DNA of 64,000 nucleotides from Elysia crispata (lineage: Eukaryota > Mollusca > Gastropoda > Plakobranchidae), in contig JAWDGP010002497.1 of assembly GCA_033675545.1 (NCBI GenBank), positions 159,501 to 223,500 on the forward strand, in the 5' to 3' direction. Below, piece by piece: positions 1 to 21,880 of this stretch (positions are counted from its first letter, which is position 1; every line of letters starts with the position of its first letter). Both the position numbers and the translations under genes were made by a program. The notes under the pieces are model-generated. The model was not told where the DNA came from, did no database searches, and was given only the letters and a program-made list of their open reading frames with translations.

Positions 1-356
1 AAGTTGATCGGCTCTGCAAAGCCTCCCCAGGATGGGTTAAATGCTTTGAAATATAAGCTGTTGAACCTGGACTCAGATATAAGTCTACAAATGTAGTTCT
101 TGGTATCTTGGACCCTTTGACAATATTCAGATTATCGCATCTTCACTGACAATTCCTATACCTGCCCAGAGCTATATGAGGCACTAGTGAGGGAGAAAAC
201 TAATTCCACTGGAACAGCAAAGTTTAACCGTAGAGATAGGCCTAAACACTCAACAAACGCTGTCCAACTGTTTACAACTATATCAAAACCATACATATCT
301 TTCTGTTGTCCTTGAAGAAGTGTTAAATTGTTTCATGTTTCTCTTTTTGGTTTTAG
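1..356 (+). other. Intron of WDR48 (partial)
   Basis: This is sequence upstream of the first visible WDR48 exon. It ends with a pyrimidine-rich tract and AG at 355-356. No further WDR48 exon is recognised in it. Confidence 0.75.
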
Positions 357-8511
<8,155 letters not shown>

Positions 8512-11500
8512 TGTCAATTACCTCTCCGCGAAGAACTTCTCTTCTTCTTCATGTTATTCATCTTTCACTCCTGCAAAAAAATTAACATAAAGAGCTTGTG
8601 CTAAATTTCCTTTAGTTTAGACTAATCGGACTGTGTCCTGTTTCTTTCTTAACAAACATCCAACTTGACTGTAGACAAATTGGAATGGATGGTGAAAATT
8701 AAGGGAATTTCAAGTCCTTTTTTTTTTCTTTTCTGTAGGTTTGAAACAATGAAAATTTTTCAGTCAATTTAGATGTCTACTGAAGAATGAATCTCAGAGT
8801 GTTATCAGAAAGTGAAAAGAAGAAAAAAAACCTTGATGATATGTGATATATTGGTTCTTTTTATTATCTAAGATTTTCTTTTTCATATAAGAAATATAAA
8901 ACCTTTTTTTATATTCCAAGACATGTGTTGGAGTTTATCGGTGGCTCATTTTTATGTCAGGTGAACATATTAAACCTTACAGAATTTTTATAAGTCGAGT
9001 CCAGCCAAATCTTGATTTCTAGTAGTTATAATTTTATTAAGTGGTATAAACAGACTACAAGTATTTTTTTTCATTCAAATCTTTGAAGCCCTCGCCATTT
9101 TACAATCTATGGAAGAAAGAGAAGATGTTTTTCAATAGGTTACTAAGTTTGTCCTAGATATTTGTACAATGAAACTTTCATTGCATATATGACTGTTCTA
9201 TACGCAACTTTTCAGCTTGTTGTCCTTAAGGTGAGAAATAATCCTATTTCTAAGTCGGACAGTTATAAAACACCAGCTAATGAAATCGTGAGCCAAAACC
9301 TGAGTAGGCTTACATTGCCTGAAAGCTTTTCCTGTATTTCTGTGTTGGTCCATCTCAAGTTTCTCCACTCAAACTGTGATCTGCGAACTGTGCTACTGTA
9401 GTTTTCCTGAAACACCCCAAAACTCCATGTTAGGCCGCAGAATTATCTTGGTTTAATTTTTCATTCATTGACTCTTCTCATCAAATTTTTGTTCTGCTTT
9501 GTTTCTGTTTTTTTTTAGATCTGTCACATCAGAGAAAAGCCTGTTCAAATATTTGTATTTTTTTTTCAATCTCATCGTCTGAGATGAATTCTCAACATGG
9601 ATTATCTATATAGACTTACTTTTCCTTGGGCACAAACAGCACAAGAAATGATAAAAAATTTCCATGTTGAAATTTGGGCATTTTGTCTCCTGTAAAGCTT
9701 AATACAAATAATGTTTCACATTTTTCTGGATTTGCACTGTGATTTGTCACTCATGCAAAAGTTTACTCGAGCCTGCACTCTTCAATATAATTTTTTCACC
9801 TTCGGGCTGAGTAGATCGTCTATGTTTTGGAACAAATTAGTATTATAATACACCACTGAATGCAAAGTTGTTTAAACAAAAATGATTTTTGGTCCCAAAA
9901 AAATTTTGGTTTTACAACATTCTTCTGAATTTATAAAGGACAAAAATAGTTTTTTAAAAAAAAAAGAAAGAAAAGAAAAAATCTTGTATGCCTGTTAAAA
10001 AAGGCCTTGTTTGTTTGATTAAGAGGTATCAATACTATGACAAGGAAATTCATGTTGCGTTGTCTTTTTTTGCAAGGTTAAGTTCTCACATCAATAGAAG
10101 CCACCCGAATTTCTGAAATATAATTCTACCTAAGCCATTCCGATTGTGATTTTGTCCTTGTCATTATATATTGAAAAATTTTTAGACTATGTCAAAAAAG
10201 CATTTAAATATGTTCATGCTTAGAGGTTATTAAGAATTGTATGACCTTTTCACACAAACGGGTGCCAATACCTTTTTACATATGTTGCATTACTTTATGC
10301 TATTATTCAGTTTATGGCACACATTATGATTAAAAAGTAAGCCATGCGATTTTATTATTTTAATTTAATTTGTTTTTTACCCTTTGCATATCAATTCTCA
10401 CAAACTAAATAAACATGAAGGACACAAAGCGAAAAAACTGAAAATCAGAATTGAAAAGAAAATATTTCAAAAGCAGTTTTTACAACCTTGAAGAGCGGCA
10501 ACAAAATCTGCATACTGCTGAAGTTTGTTTTTTTCATCTATTTTCAAATTATTTTCTTAGTCGTGTTGGATAATTTACAAATGACACTTTTCATTTCCAT
10601 AAAATACAAAATTTGAGTAAAAGAAATAAGCTTTTATTAGTTCATGTTGGTATCAAAGGAAAATTGTCATAGGGGGAGAGAAAGCAACATAACTATCATC
10701 CTGCTTGACAGTAGACCTAGTAGACCTGATCATACTGCATGAAGCAAAAAAGACATTTATTTACATGGATCACTTTGGGATTTGCCCTTTCTAGATTTTG
10801 TATGTGTGACCTTACGCTTACAATGGTTTTGTGTAATATCTGAGTAAGGAAATTTAGATAGATGACAATGGTGGCTCTTCTATTGAAATCAATACATGTT
10901 TTACTAGATGCAAGCAGTCAAACTTGGATCTTATTATTACCACACTGGAAGTGGAAAGCATAGTCTAAATCTAATTGTTACTACTCCTGTACATTGTATC
11001 TGGATTGCAATCTAATTTCTAAATCACTTTTTGAGAATGCTACACCATAGCTTTTTCTTTTCTTTTGTTTTTTTTTTTATGTTTTTCCTTAATGCACATT
11101 CAAATTGTGAAATTTCAGACATGTAGCATTACAGCTTTCTCTCAAACGACCAACCACATTGTATCTAATTCTGATGCTCTTTTTGGTGCCTGTGTAAACA
11201 TTGGTACATGTAGACTGTATGTTTCTGACCTGTATTTATGTGATAAAGCCAATCAGTAGGATAAGTGTGTGTGTGTGTGTGTGGAGGTACATATTCATCT
11301 GAATAAATTCACCAAGTGTGGAATAAAATTTTCAACTTTTATATATGTGTATGTGTTTGTAAATCTCTAGCTTTACACTGCCAGGCACCAACATATGAAG
11401 GATCACACACTGCCAATGTTTAAGTTGTGACGAAACTTGATAATGATATACATGTACAAGATAAATATGCTGTGCTAAGTGCATTACTTGTTTGTTGTGT

Positions 11501-11770
11501 ATTCTGAAAAAATACATGTTGATCTCTTTCCTGCACGAACAGGCTCCGATATCAGTCGACCTAAATGACAGATTTATATTGATTATTGACTGACTTATAA
11601 ATTTTTATATGATTCCATCAGTGCTGGCGTTATTTTTTTCCTTTTGTGTTTTTCACATTAAGTCAACCTCTGTTGCAGTTTTTAAATTTTGTTTTCCTCG
11701 GCAATTCTTATATTCTATCAAGGATAATGTCAACCGGTGCATGACTATTTACAGACAATTAAAAGTATTT
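8512..11770 (+). other. WDR48 3' UTR and flanking noncoding DNA
   Basis: No coding exon is recognised. The region is AT-rich with many T and A runs. AATAAA signals at 10408-10413, 11302-11307 and 11322-11327 are possible polyadenylation signals for WDR48; the real 3' end cannot be fixed from sequence alone. A short GT run lies at about 11262-11281. Confidence 0.5.
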
Positions 11771-11845
11771 ATTACTACTACTACTACCACTACTACTACT
11801 ACTACTACCACTACTACTACTACTACTACGACGACGACGACGACG

Positions 11846-11925
<80 letters not shown>

Positions 11926-12000
11926 CACTACTACTACTACTATTACAACGACTGCTACAACTACGGCTACAACTACTACTACCACTACTGCTACTACTAT

Positions 12001-12036
<36 letters not shown>

Positions 12037-12086
12037 CCCTCCTCCTCCTCCTCCTCCTCCTCCTATACTACTACTACTACTACTAC
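11771..12086. repeat. Compound (ACT)n microsatellite
   Basis: About 315 bp of ACT triplets with blocks of ACG, GCT and CCT. It produces spurious poly-Thr, poly-Tyr and poly-Val open frames. Confidence 0.97.
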
Positions 12087-13088
12087 GAGAAATTGAAAAA
12101 GGGAAATGTCACAGTTCAACTCAATGTACAGTTAAAAAATTCAATGAAAAAAAAATGATGCAGCCTTTAAAAATTGTCCGTTTCACGCCTTCATCAGACA
12201 TAAAAACATGAGTACTGAGACTCGGTCTGTCAAGAACCCCTTTAATTTAAAAGCTGCGGATCGGAAGATAATGCGACTCTTCCACAAAACAGCAACAAAT
12301 CAGAGGAAACGATTGTTGGATAGTTCTAAGGACTGTGGAGTTTCGATAGGTCTAGAACTGGGCAACAATCCCGAAACAATCAGGACCAAGAAACCGAGCC
12401 GAATTGGATCAATTCAACTCTCTCTCAAATAAGATAATTATCGTTGAACTGACGAAAGCGGAATGAAAGAGACCCACAGCTCCAACAAAGAAGAGGTTTA
12501 GACTTGATGGAAGGGGGGCTATAAAACTCTGGCTACCAGGCTAAGATCGTGAACTCTGGAAAACAAAATAGTTGTTAAGCAGGCTGCTAAGTCTTGCATC
12601 AGGAAAAGTAAAAATTTGCTATTGTGTAGCCATTGCAGGTGGCAGAAGACAAGGCTAGGACCTATAGAGGTATCCGGACAGGGTTAGAAGATGTTTGAAA
12701 AAGTTAGCTCAGTAGAAATATGTGGCATAATACTTATACAGGGAGTTTAACATGTTAGAAATCTTTCAATGTGTGGCTATGCTTTACTACAGGTTGACTC
12801 TCAACATCACTAAAACATGTCTGTCTCAGACTGACGGCTCGAATCTCTGACAAACAAATCCACAAATCAATCATTATTGTAAAACATCAATAATTTCTTT
12901 CCTTCTTTTTTTTTTAACCTTCTTCTTCATCATAGGAAGTTAAATTTCAAAGACTGCATAGGTTAATTGAACCGTTTTATTCGTCTGTGTTATTTTTAGG
13001 TGAAAGGAAGAAAAATTCATTGTGACCAAAACCTTCCTAGGTATCTATACAACAGTATACATTGGAAATATAACTTCTTCAAACTGTC

Positions 13089-13144
<56 letters not shown>

Positions 13145-14091
13145 ATCTCGAAAGAGGTTATCCTAAAGAAGAATAAGTTGACCAAAACAGACAAAAATTC
13201 ACACAAGAGTATTTATTTAATAAATTCTTAAGTAGCATTGGCAAAGAATGAATCTGACAAAAGAAAAAAAAACGTTAATTAAGAACTCACACATGAGCTC
13301 AAATTCAAGTTTTAGGGTCGGACTGATAACATCTCGTTACACACTGCGGTCTACAAGACACTACTCTCGCGAATTGTTTCTTGTACATCCACATCCGTAG
13401 TTACTTTGTCTTAAGTAAATACTGAAAAAATAGATCCTGGAAAAATGCGTTTTGAAAAATGTGTTGCTATCCCTGGATCCATACGTTTGTGCCCCCAAGT
13501 AATTTCCTGTTTTAAAGTAGCATTAACCATTTAGGTCCATTATTGCCATTTAACATTTAGATTGTTTTATTTGATTCAAGCAGTTTATCTCAGGGTGCAT
13601 TTTGGGAACCTTCATTGCAAAAAAAAACAAAAAAACAACAACAACAACAACAACAACAAAAAAACATGTTCATCAAAACACATACTCAGGTATCTATATA
13701 GCACTAACAGAGAACACTGAACATAGTTTGTACAAATTTAACATCAAATCGGTCAAAATTTATTTGAATTCAGGTCTTAAGTGAATCCGCCAAACAAATT
13801 CAAACGGCTCAAAACGTAGGTAACTTATCACAAGGGTTATAGAGACTTACGACTAGAGAATAGAACTGTTAGTATAAAGAGACAACACATTTTGTACACT
13901 GCCACATGTGAAGAAAACTTTCTGTGAAAGTTTTTGGCTTATACCGCACCCTGCAGGAAATGGCTGCCGTTGCTTGTTTTCGGTACGTCCAAGAATTATT
14001 TTTTTTAAATAGATTGTTTGTTTTGCTTTGTGTTTAATACAATATGTGTTAAAAAAATCATTAAACGAATAAATAAATAAATAATACTGGG
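12087..14091. other. Intergenic, no gene recognised
   Basis: AT-rich noncoding sequence. It contains a (TA)n run at about 13092-13141 and a short (CAA)n run at about 13635-13660. The phrase ACGCCTTCATCA at about 12186 recurs beside the AGT array at about 22620, which suggests a shared repeat family next to triplet arrays. Confidence 0.6.
13092..13141. repeat. (TA)n microsatellite
   Basis: About 50 bp of pure TA repeats. Confidence 0.95.
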
Positions 14092-14736
<645 letters not shown>

Positions 14737-15458
14737 GTGTTGTTACTCTTACATTCATGTGCTTCGAACTAGGTTTTAATAGTAAATTAAAATAATAAAA
14801 AAAAAAAACAATAAGCAAAACCTTTAAAATTTTGAATTATTCCTGCATCGTCGCAATACTTTCTTTTACTGTTTTGGCCCATCAAAATGCTGGTATAGAG
14901 TTTTGCATGATTCTAACCTCTGTGACTTACACCAAAAGCAGAAAAATGATTCATTCTTCAAAGCAAATATCGTTTATATTTGAAGTCAAAATGAGATACT
15001 TCTTCTGTTATTTCCATCACTATCACATTCACAACCACAACGAAAGGCACGAGCACTCGAATTTTTACTTTTTGAAAAACTAGAGTGATCAATAAAGAGA
15101 ATTTAAGGATGTGGACTATACTCCTCAGGAAATTGATGAAGACAGGCAGGCATATTGTCGCCGCAGAAAACAGTTTACTGCGTGAATGCTGTGATTGCGT
15201 TAATCAACTCATTGATCAATAATGCCGCGAGAAGGGGAGATGATTATGATGGATTCAGGGAGGGGCGACAATTTGGGTTAACCTAGACACAAAGACTAAA
15301 ATCTTTCAAAATAATTGCGGCTGAGAGGGTAAAAGGACTTGAAATACTTACTGTGAATGTCTTTCACGCGCAAAATAAATTGTAGATATTATTATAGGCT
15401 CGAAATAATCTCCTTCGATAATGGTTTTATTAGATTGATGATTTAAAAAGATTCTAAG

Positions 15459-15462
<4 letters not shown>

Positions 15463-15534
<72 letters not shown>

Positions 15535-15537
15535 TCC
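15463..15537. repeat. (TC)n microsatellite
   Basis: About 75 bp of nearly pure TC dinucleotides. Confidence 0.96.
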
Positions 15538-16179
15538 CGCCAACACATACTCTCCAACATTGCACTCTCCATTAAATGTATCTAATCATAAATGGATAAT
15601 CTACCATTCTTTTGCAGCATGTCGTAACTCTTAATTTAAATCGGTTTGAATTGTTTGAACTAAGAAAAAAAGATTAAGGCGATTTTATAAACACTTATAT
15701 TTCTATCGGATTTTTTAGAACAACAAGAGAGATATGTATGATTAATTGGATTTCCCTCTTTTTTTCAACTTCATACTTGAAAATGCCCAATTTTTCGGTG
15801 CGCTATTTAGATGATTTCTCAAATCTACTGCCCGCCAATAATTTTCATGTAATTTTCAAAATGTGCATAATAGTAAATAGCTTTGGAAATGGTCTTCCAT
15901 TTGAAATATTTGGATTCTGAGTACACGGGCTATGATTAACGTGTCAACATGATAATAGTTTCGATCTCGTTAATTGCAAGTAAGACACGTTTTGCCTTGG
16001 CTATTTTTTTTAAATCGTTAAATAAAGTTTAGAGCAAGTGCTATTTAAATTTAGAATTTGACATTTTATTGTGAGGGAAAATTAAATAACAATCCAAAAT
16101 ATGACTCATTCTATTAAATCTCAATTTTCCTCTTCAAATGATCTGAAAACCTGGCTATGTGGAAGTAGACGTAGCGTTT

Positions 16180-16187
16180 TATATAAA
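16180..16187 (+). promoter_or_regulatory. TATA-box-like motif upstream of GPCR
   Basis: TATATAAA begins 71 bp before the GPCR start codon. In this AT-rich DNA such a match can occur by chance, so it is only a candidate. Confidence 0.25.
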
Positions 16188-16250
16188 ATAGAAAAAAAAA
16201 ACCTTTGTGATTAGATTCCATACACGCAAGCTGAACGGGGACTTAGAACG

Positions 16251-17327
16251 ATGATGTTGGACGGGGCTCTCAATTCCACTTCCTTGGTTACCACCAACTT
16301 CAACAAAGTGGAAGGGCTGCTAAGCGACGCTATATACTGGCAGGTTGTGTTTTTTATTCTCGGCCTAAACTTCCTGGTTGGCCTTTTCGCCACGGGCTCC
16401 AATGTTGTCACTATCGTTATCTACAAGAAAATGGGGTTTTCTGATTCATCCAACATAAGTCTGACAGCCCTAGCAGTCTCGGATCTTGGTAGTGCTGTCA
16501 CAGCCCTCATGGTTACAGTGGGCGTACTTTCACCTAAAATTCCCGATGCCAACTTTTCTTTTCAAATATTTACGGTGTTCGCCTCACAGCCTCATCTCAT
16601 GTTCTCAAGAATCTCTGCTTTAATCACGACTTACATCAGCATAGAGAGATATCTGTGCGTACTGCTGCCTCTAAAAATCAAACGCATTATCACTCCTCGA
16701 CGAACATCCGTTGCCATGGTGATCATTTTCGCACTGCCGTTCGCCCTCAATCTGCATCTCAGTCTGAGTTTCCCACTGGGCTGGAAATTTTTTCCTGAAC
16801 AGAACAAAACTCTGCTAGGGGTCCTTCCCATCAAATATCCTTTCATCGAGACTCTGGATAGAATCAGACGCTTACTTTTCTCCATACCGCTCCCTGTATT
16901 CACGTCTGTCACGGTTTTGTTTTGTACCATCCTGCTAGGGCTGGCCCTACACAAGAACAAAAAGTGGAGAGACACGAACAAAAATAAGCCTACGTTTTCC
17001 AAAGCTCCAGGCAAGGATGGGGACGATTCTACCCCAGCCCAATCAACTAAAATGGAATCTAAAGAGGCAAGAGCCGTCAAGATGGTAATCGCTATAACAA
17101 CAGTGTTTATAATCTCCAGCATCCCATCTAGTATACATATATTTGCCGTTCTTTCTCTCCCAGAATTCTCGGTTACCGGACGCTTTTCTAACCTGTATCT
17201 CCTCACAGGAGTGATATACAAATTTGTGGATTCCCTCAACTGCAGCGCTAACTTTATAATTTACTACAAAATGAGTACCAAATTTAGAGAAGCCACGATA
17301 AGCTTTTTCTGGGGAAAGTCGCAATAA
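16251..17327 (+). CDS. Intronless class A (rhodopsin-like) GPCR, molluscan chemosensory-receptor-like
   Basis: A complete 358-residue single-exon receptor. The start is the first of two adjacent ATGs, with A at -3. Seven hydrophobic segments lie at about 30-58, 68-94, 104-136, 152-174, 206-234, 276-302 and 314-340. Class A landmarks: N51 in TM1 (GSNVV), D78 in TM2 (LAVSD), ERY at 132-134 ending TM3, and an NPxxY-like end of TM7 (N334 to Y339). N8 in NST is a possible N-glycosylation site. The third intracellular loop (~234-275) is long, basic and Ser/Thr/Lys-rich. No cysteine is present near the top of TM3 or in the second extracellular loop, so the usual disulfide appears absent. Gastropods carry large families of intronless receptors of this kind, annotated as chemosensory; the ligand is unknown. 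It could instead be an orphan peptide-type receptor. Confidence 0.85.
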   Translation: MMLDGALNSTSLVTTNFNKVEGLLSDAIYWQVVFFILGLNFLVGLFATGSNVVTIVIYKKMGFSDSSNISLTALAVSDLGSAVTALMVTVGVLSPKIPDANFSFQIFTVFASQPHLMFSRISALITTYISIERYLCVLLPLKIKRIITPRRTSVAMVIIFALPFALNLHLSLSFPLGWKFFPEQNKTLLGVLPIKYPFIETLDRIRRLLFSIPLPVFTSVTVLFCTILLGLALHKNKKWRDTNKNKPTFSKAPGKDGDDSTPAQSTKMESKEARAVKMVIAITTVFIISSIPSSIHIFAVLSLPEFSVTGRFSNLYLLTGVIYKFVDSLNCSANFIIYYKMSTKFREATISFFWGKSQ

Positions 17328-17950
17328 CTAGAGAAGTGTGAAGGAAGCTAAAGCTTTGCGAAGCCAGAGTTCACCAGACTTTTGGAATCGTTAAACACTT
17401 ACTACTTCGTTATACTGGGGGTTAGGGGGGGGGGGTGCATTTTGTTCTTCAATTATACGCTAAATTGCTGCTTATATAAAGAAATGATCAGGAGTTGGTA
17501 CTTCTTTTTTAGTAGTAAATGTGCACAGTGAATTAATTTTTCACAGATTTTCCACAAAATCTCTGCTGTCTACTAATATAATCAACAACATAGGCTAATG
17601 GATGAGTTATGATGAATGTGAAATAACAGTTCTAGAACTTTCTTTGTTTTGCTTGGTGAAATATCTCTTTTTAGCGTCAATTTTGAGATCATTATTGATC
17701 AAATGTTTAACTTTTTAAATTCATGCTTCTTAAAAAATATTTAAAAAACAAACAAACAAAAAAAAAACAATGTATTCATTAAAGCACTGTGTTACATGAT
17801 AATTATCTACTCGCATTTGCCTTGATGTGTATTGTGCATGCGTGAGCTTTTAACAATTTCTAGGCTATGCAGACGACGCGCCTACTACTGGTCATGATCC
17901 AATTCGTAACTGGCGCGAGGTTTCCCTGAGGCCGTGTGCGAATCGTACAG
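17328..17950. other. Intergenic, no gene recognised
   Basis: AT-rich sequence with a G run at about 17420 and CAAA/A runs near 17745. No coding signal. Confidence 0.55.
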
Positions 17951-18500
17951 AGTTATTTCTGAGGTTTCGCAGGAAAGGCTAACGGGCCCAAAGCTAGACT
18001 ACGTCGTTTATATTTTTACACTGACCGACATCATTTGCATAAACTCCTCCCACCTAGCGGTACGTAGCATAATCCCTTTTTGAAAACATACTAGCCCTCC
18101 CACCGAGAACGTAACTATTATGTAAGGTTTACATGATGACCGTCAGCGATGCTCTAATGCTACCGGTTCTGAGTATAGTTCTAGCCTGGACCAGGCGCAA
18201 GCGCGCTATGTAGAGTGTGTTTCCACTGCTCCACTGCATGCTCACACAGTTACATTACATAACAATCACGTGATCCTGTACACTTTTACCAGCAACATGA
18301 TTTCACTGGTTTTGACAGTTGACTTGACTGACCATGCCTAACGCTCGCTAGCGGTTTCCGGTGTAAACAACGCAAGCCGATTTGCACACATCACTAGGGA
18401 AATGACTTGTTAGTAAGTTACGTTATGACTCATGCTTACGGTACGTAACTCTGCGAAACATGGCTAATTTGCATCGCAATAGCGCATTAGCCGGAAAATA
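17951..18500. mobile_element. Inverted-repeat (foldback/MITE-like) element, rearranged copy 1
   Basis: The left part (17951-18200) carries TTATTTCTGAGGTTTCGCAG, GGCTAACGGGC, TTTGCATAAACTCCTCC, GTACGTAGCATAATC and GATGCTCTAATGCTAC. All of these recur, in reverse complement, at 19250-19468. The second part (~18340-18460) matches the internal segment of copy 2 in inverse orientation (for example GTTATGACTCATG). No coding capacity is seen. Confidence 0.6.
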
Positions 18501-18860
18501 AGATTAAAAACATGGGATTTGAAGTTGCCTCCAAAAAGATAAAATGTCACCTTATTGTGAATAATTTTTATATTTCAATATATTCGTGAAAGAGAAATAT
18601 GTAAAATGTGAAGTCATTGTGAGATTTTGAAGCAAAATATCTTTAAGTAAATGATTTCATTCTTATTCTAGATTTCGTAATAACCTACATCATTTTGGTC
18701 GAGTAGCTCTATGCTTGTCAATTTGTACGCGTTTTTAGCGACCATTTTTTTTTATCATTATTGATCAAAGAGTTAATATTTTTTTTAAATACAGGAAATA
18801 AAAGTAACGATGATTTTTACTATAACGCTGTGTTATATGACATCTATTTTTCTTTGCCTT

Positions 18861-19468
18861 GATATTTCTGACATTTCGCCGACGAAGCTAACGGGACCTT
18901 AGTTAGACTAGGACGTTATATTGTTAGACTGACCGACACCATTTGCATAAACTCCTCCTACCTACAGCTACATTACTTGCCAGCCCTCCCATAAAAAAAA
19001 GTAACCGTTATGCAAGGGTTAAGTGATGAGTGCTAGCGGTGCTCTTATACAGACGGCTTACGTACCGCTGATCATGAGTCATAACGTAGCTTGCACTTGA
19101 TTTCCCTTCTGCCGTGTGCAAATCGCCCAGTCTTGTCTACATCGCAAGAGCGCGTTAGTCGGCAAAATACGAAAACTTCCCAGACCTCACCAAAACTGTC
19201 TCGGAGCATGTGAGTGTTAGCATGCAGTTGATACACACACTAAGGTGCGCTGGCAGCGGGCTAGAAACGTACTCAGTAGCATTAGAGCATCGCTAGCAGT
19301 CATCGTGTAACCCTTGCACAACGGTTACGTTCACGGTAGGAGGGCTAGGATGATTGGCGATTATGCTACGTACCCATAGGTAAGAAGAGTTCGTCTAAAA
19401 GTATAGGTTTTAGCGTCCTGGTCCAGCTAGGGGCCTGTTAGCCTCGTCTGCGAAGCCTCAGAAATATC
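18861..19468. mobile_element. Inverted-repeat (foldback/MITE-like) element, most complete copy
   Basis: The ~608-bp unit starts GATATTTCTG and ends CAGAAATATC, its reverse complement. The two diverged arms share GACGAAGCTAACGGG/GACGAGGCTAACAGG, GCCCTCC and AACGTAACCGTT-type blocks. The internal segment contains ATCATGAGTCATAACGTAGC and AACTGTCTCGGAGCATG. Lack of an open frame and multiple local copies point to a non-autonomous element; the superfamily is not identified. Confidence 0.6.
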
Positions 19469-21379
19469 TTCCAGGTTTCGCAGACGATTTACATATCTCT
19501 CATCACGGTTCACGCCATAGCTGGTCCAGGGTTCTTCAGTGTCGTGTGCAAACCGCTGAATGCTTAGAACATAAGAGCATGATAGTACCAAAAAAAAAAG
19601 AGTGCGTTAGATGTACCGCATTTGAGTTATCTGCTAAAAGTAAAACTTGACCCAGAGATGAATATTTTATTTTTCAAAGAGCTACGAAATGTCACATGTC
19701 GCAAGTCACCCAAGTTAAAGATTACTTTAAAAACACACAACGTGTAACAAATGGTTTTTGACATCCTTTAACTAAGCAGAAAGGACTGAACAATATGGCA
19801 GGTTTAAATGATAATAAAGAAAGAGATTAAGTTTTATTATGATTATATAAAGACTGACGTATTAAGCATGAGGGACATTCCTTTGGACATTAAAAGTATT
19901 TAGGCATTTAAAATTAAAGTACAAATCTTTCAATATCGGCGTGCAGGATGTCGTTACAATGTCAGGTTGGTTTAATATTTAGGTAGTTTCCACCACGACA
20001 ATGTTGTTACAATGGTCCTGAAGACATGCTCTTCATCCAGCTAACCAGGCGGTGCTTGTAGTAACCACTAGATGCTTGTCTCACTGCTGAAACAGTTCAG
20101 TTGTTCGGACCATTTCTCCTGATAACACGTTTACTTAAGGATGGCGTTGATGACTACGGCAACAAGGCTACGGCCACGACAGTTGTAGTTTAGACAACAA
20201 GGCAATTACAAAGGCAAAGAAGGAGAAGAAGGTAGTCTGCTCAACTGAAAATAGATTGTTTAGACCAATTCATTTACTACAGAGTCCATGTGTTTGAACA
20301 GTATATTTGCTCTCATAAGTCGACAGACATCAAGAGTTTAGAGAACCAACTTTCTTTAATGGAAGTCTAAATCAAGAACAATTAACTGAGAGCATACACC
20401 AGTTTTCTTGTCTATAGATCCGTTGCGCTAGAGTAACGTCTTAACAATGACTTGCTATAAACTACTAACTATGAACTTTTCCATTTATGAATGACGAATC
20501 GGCTGACTGAAGCCGATATTGTTTTTACTAGTATTTAAGGAACAAAGTCATTAACAATTGCTTTAATGAACTTTAAGAATGTATTTAACTGTAAACGTTA
20601 CAGTATACTCACCTGAGACAGGAAGTTCCAGGAGTTGTTGAGGAGAGCTTGTAAGATGCTGATTATTTATTTCAGCCAGGACTTCGGGTCAGTTAAATGC
20701 AAATATCTTGCACTCTATTAGAAAACTTTCAATTTGAAGTTTCCTTAACACTTACGACGATTTGCTAGCAGTCAAACGCCGGAGATCTCACACTGCAATT
20801 CTGCTGCGCTCATAGAGAGATTTCTGCTGGGTCTGTCCTAGCGACGACTTGTCCCCAAATATACATACATTGATCAGGAAGCAGAGGCGGTCAAAGAAGG
20901 ACAATAGGAAATACCCCGCATATTTTGGTAAAGCTCATAGTCGAATCTACGCGATTTCAATCCAAAATCTTGGAACAGTGGTCCCCAAGAATAATAAAGA
21001 GTGCTAATAACTGCGAAGCAAAACATCAGATTTATCCACGCATCATCATTTCCCAATCATGATATTAACACATGAGATGCAAATTAGGGCGCGTCTTTGT
21101 TCCCCTTCTGCTTTCCCGATCCTACTCAGAATTGAAGAATTTACACGAAATAGTAATTACGGCGCTAAGGTGCAAAACATCTTGTTTTGAGAAACACATC
21201 TATTCGGCTACTGTTTGACACTTAAAGCCGAGCGGGTATGTAGGGTAAAGGAATATTTCTCTAGAACGCTGCAAAATGTAAAAAAGTTCATTCATTATTG
21301 TTTCAAATTTTCCTATTTTTCCCAGACGAAAGTATATTCATGACACCTAACAGATTAATTTTCTAACGCCATTGGCGAT
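19469..21379. other. Intergenic, no gene recognised
   Basis: Moderately AT-rich, with no long open frame or recognised repeat beyond the flanking foldback copies. Confidence 0.5.
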
Positions 21380-21880
21380 GTAAAACCACGCTGGTCGATT
21401 TGCACATGGCGCCAGAGAGATCCCGCGCTAGTTATCGTGATGAGACATAAATCGTCTCAGGAACCTCGATATTCCTGAGGTTTCCCCAGACATCGTACGT
21501 ACCCTTGGTCATGAGTCATAATGTGGCTAGCACGCGGTTTCCCTGTGCAGTGTGCAAATTGCAAGAGCACGTTAGTCGCGAAAGTACGCAATCTTCCGCA
21601 AACTGTCTCGGATCATGTAGGAGTGAGCATACAATCGATACACACACTACAGCGCGGTGGAACCGGGCTAGGACTAAAAAATCCACTTATCGCTAGCAGT
21701 TATCCTGCAACCTGTGCATAGTGATTACGTTCTCGGCGGGAGGGCTAAGATGTTTGGGAGAGCGATTATGTTACGTACCGCTAGGTAGAAGGAGTTTATG
21801 CAAATGATGTATGTCAGTCTAAAAATATACTGACTAACTCAAATTAAAGTTCCGTTAGCTTCGTACGCGAAACCTCTTTG
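21380..21880. mobile_element. Inverted-repeat (foldback/MITE-like) element, copy 3
   Basis: Contains the internal phrases CATGAGTCATAATGTGGC and AACTGTCTCGGATCATG in the same sense as copy 2, then the right-arm phrases GGAGTTTATGCAAATGATGT and CCGTTAGCTTCGTACGCG. Part of another half unit in opposite sense (GATTTGCACATGGCG) lies at about 21395. Confidence 0.55.

Larger units (their letters stand above)
14737..16250. other. Intergenic, upstream of GPCR
   Basis: No gene recognised apart from a TATA-like element near the GPCR. It contains the CT microsatellite listed separately. Confidence 0.6.

Noticed and set aside
12160..12210. Minus-strand CTGATGA followed by GTGAAAC, suggesting another hammerhead
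   Set aside because: The six bases between the core motifs cannot form stem II, and no NUH triplet after a stem III is present. A related phrase at about 22620 is even less complete.
16631..17239. 202-codon minus-strand open frame opposite the GPCR
   Set aside because: It is the antisense shadow of the receptor gene, with no recognisable domain.
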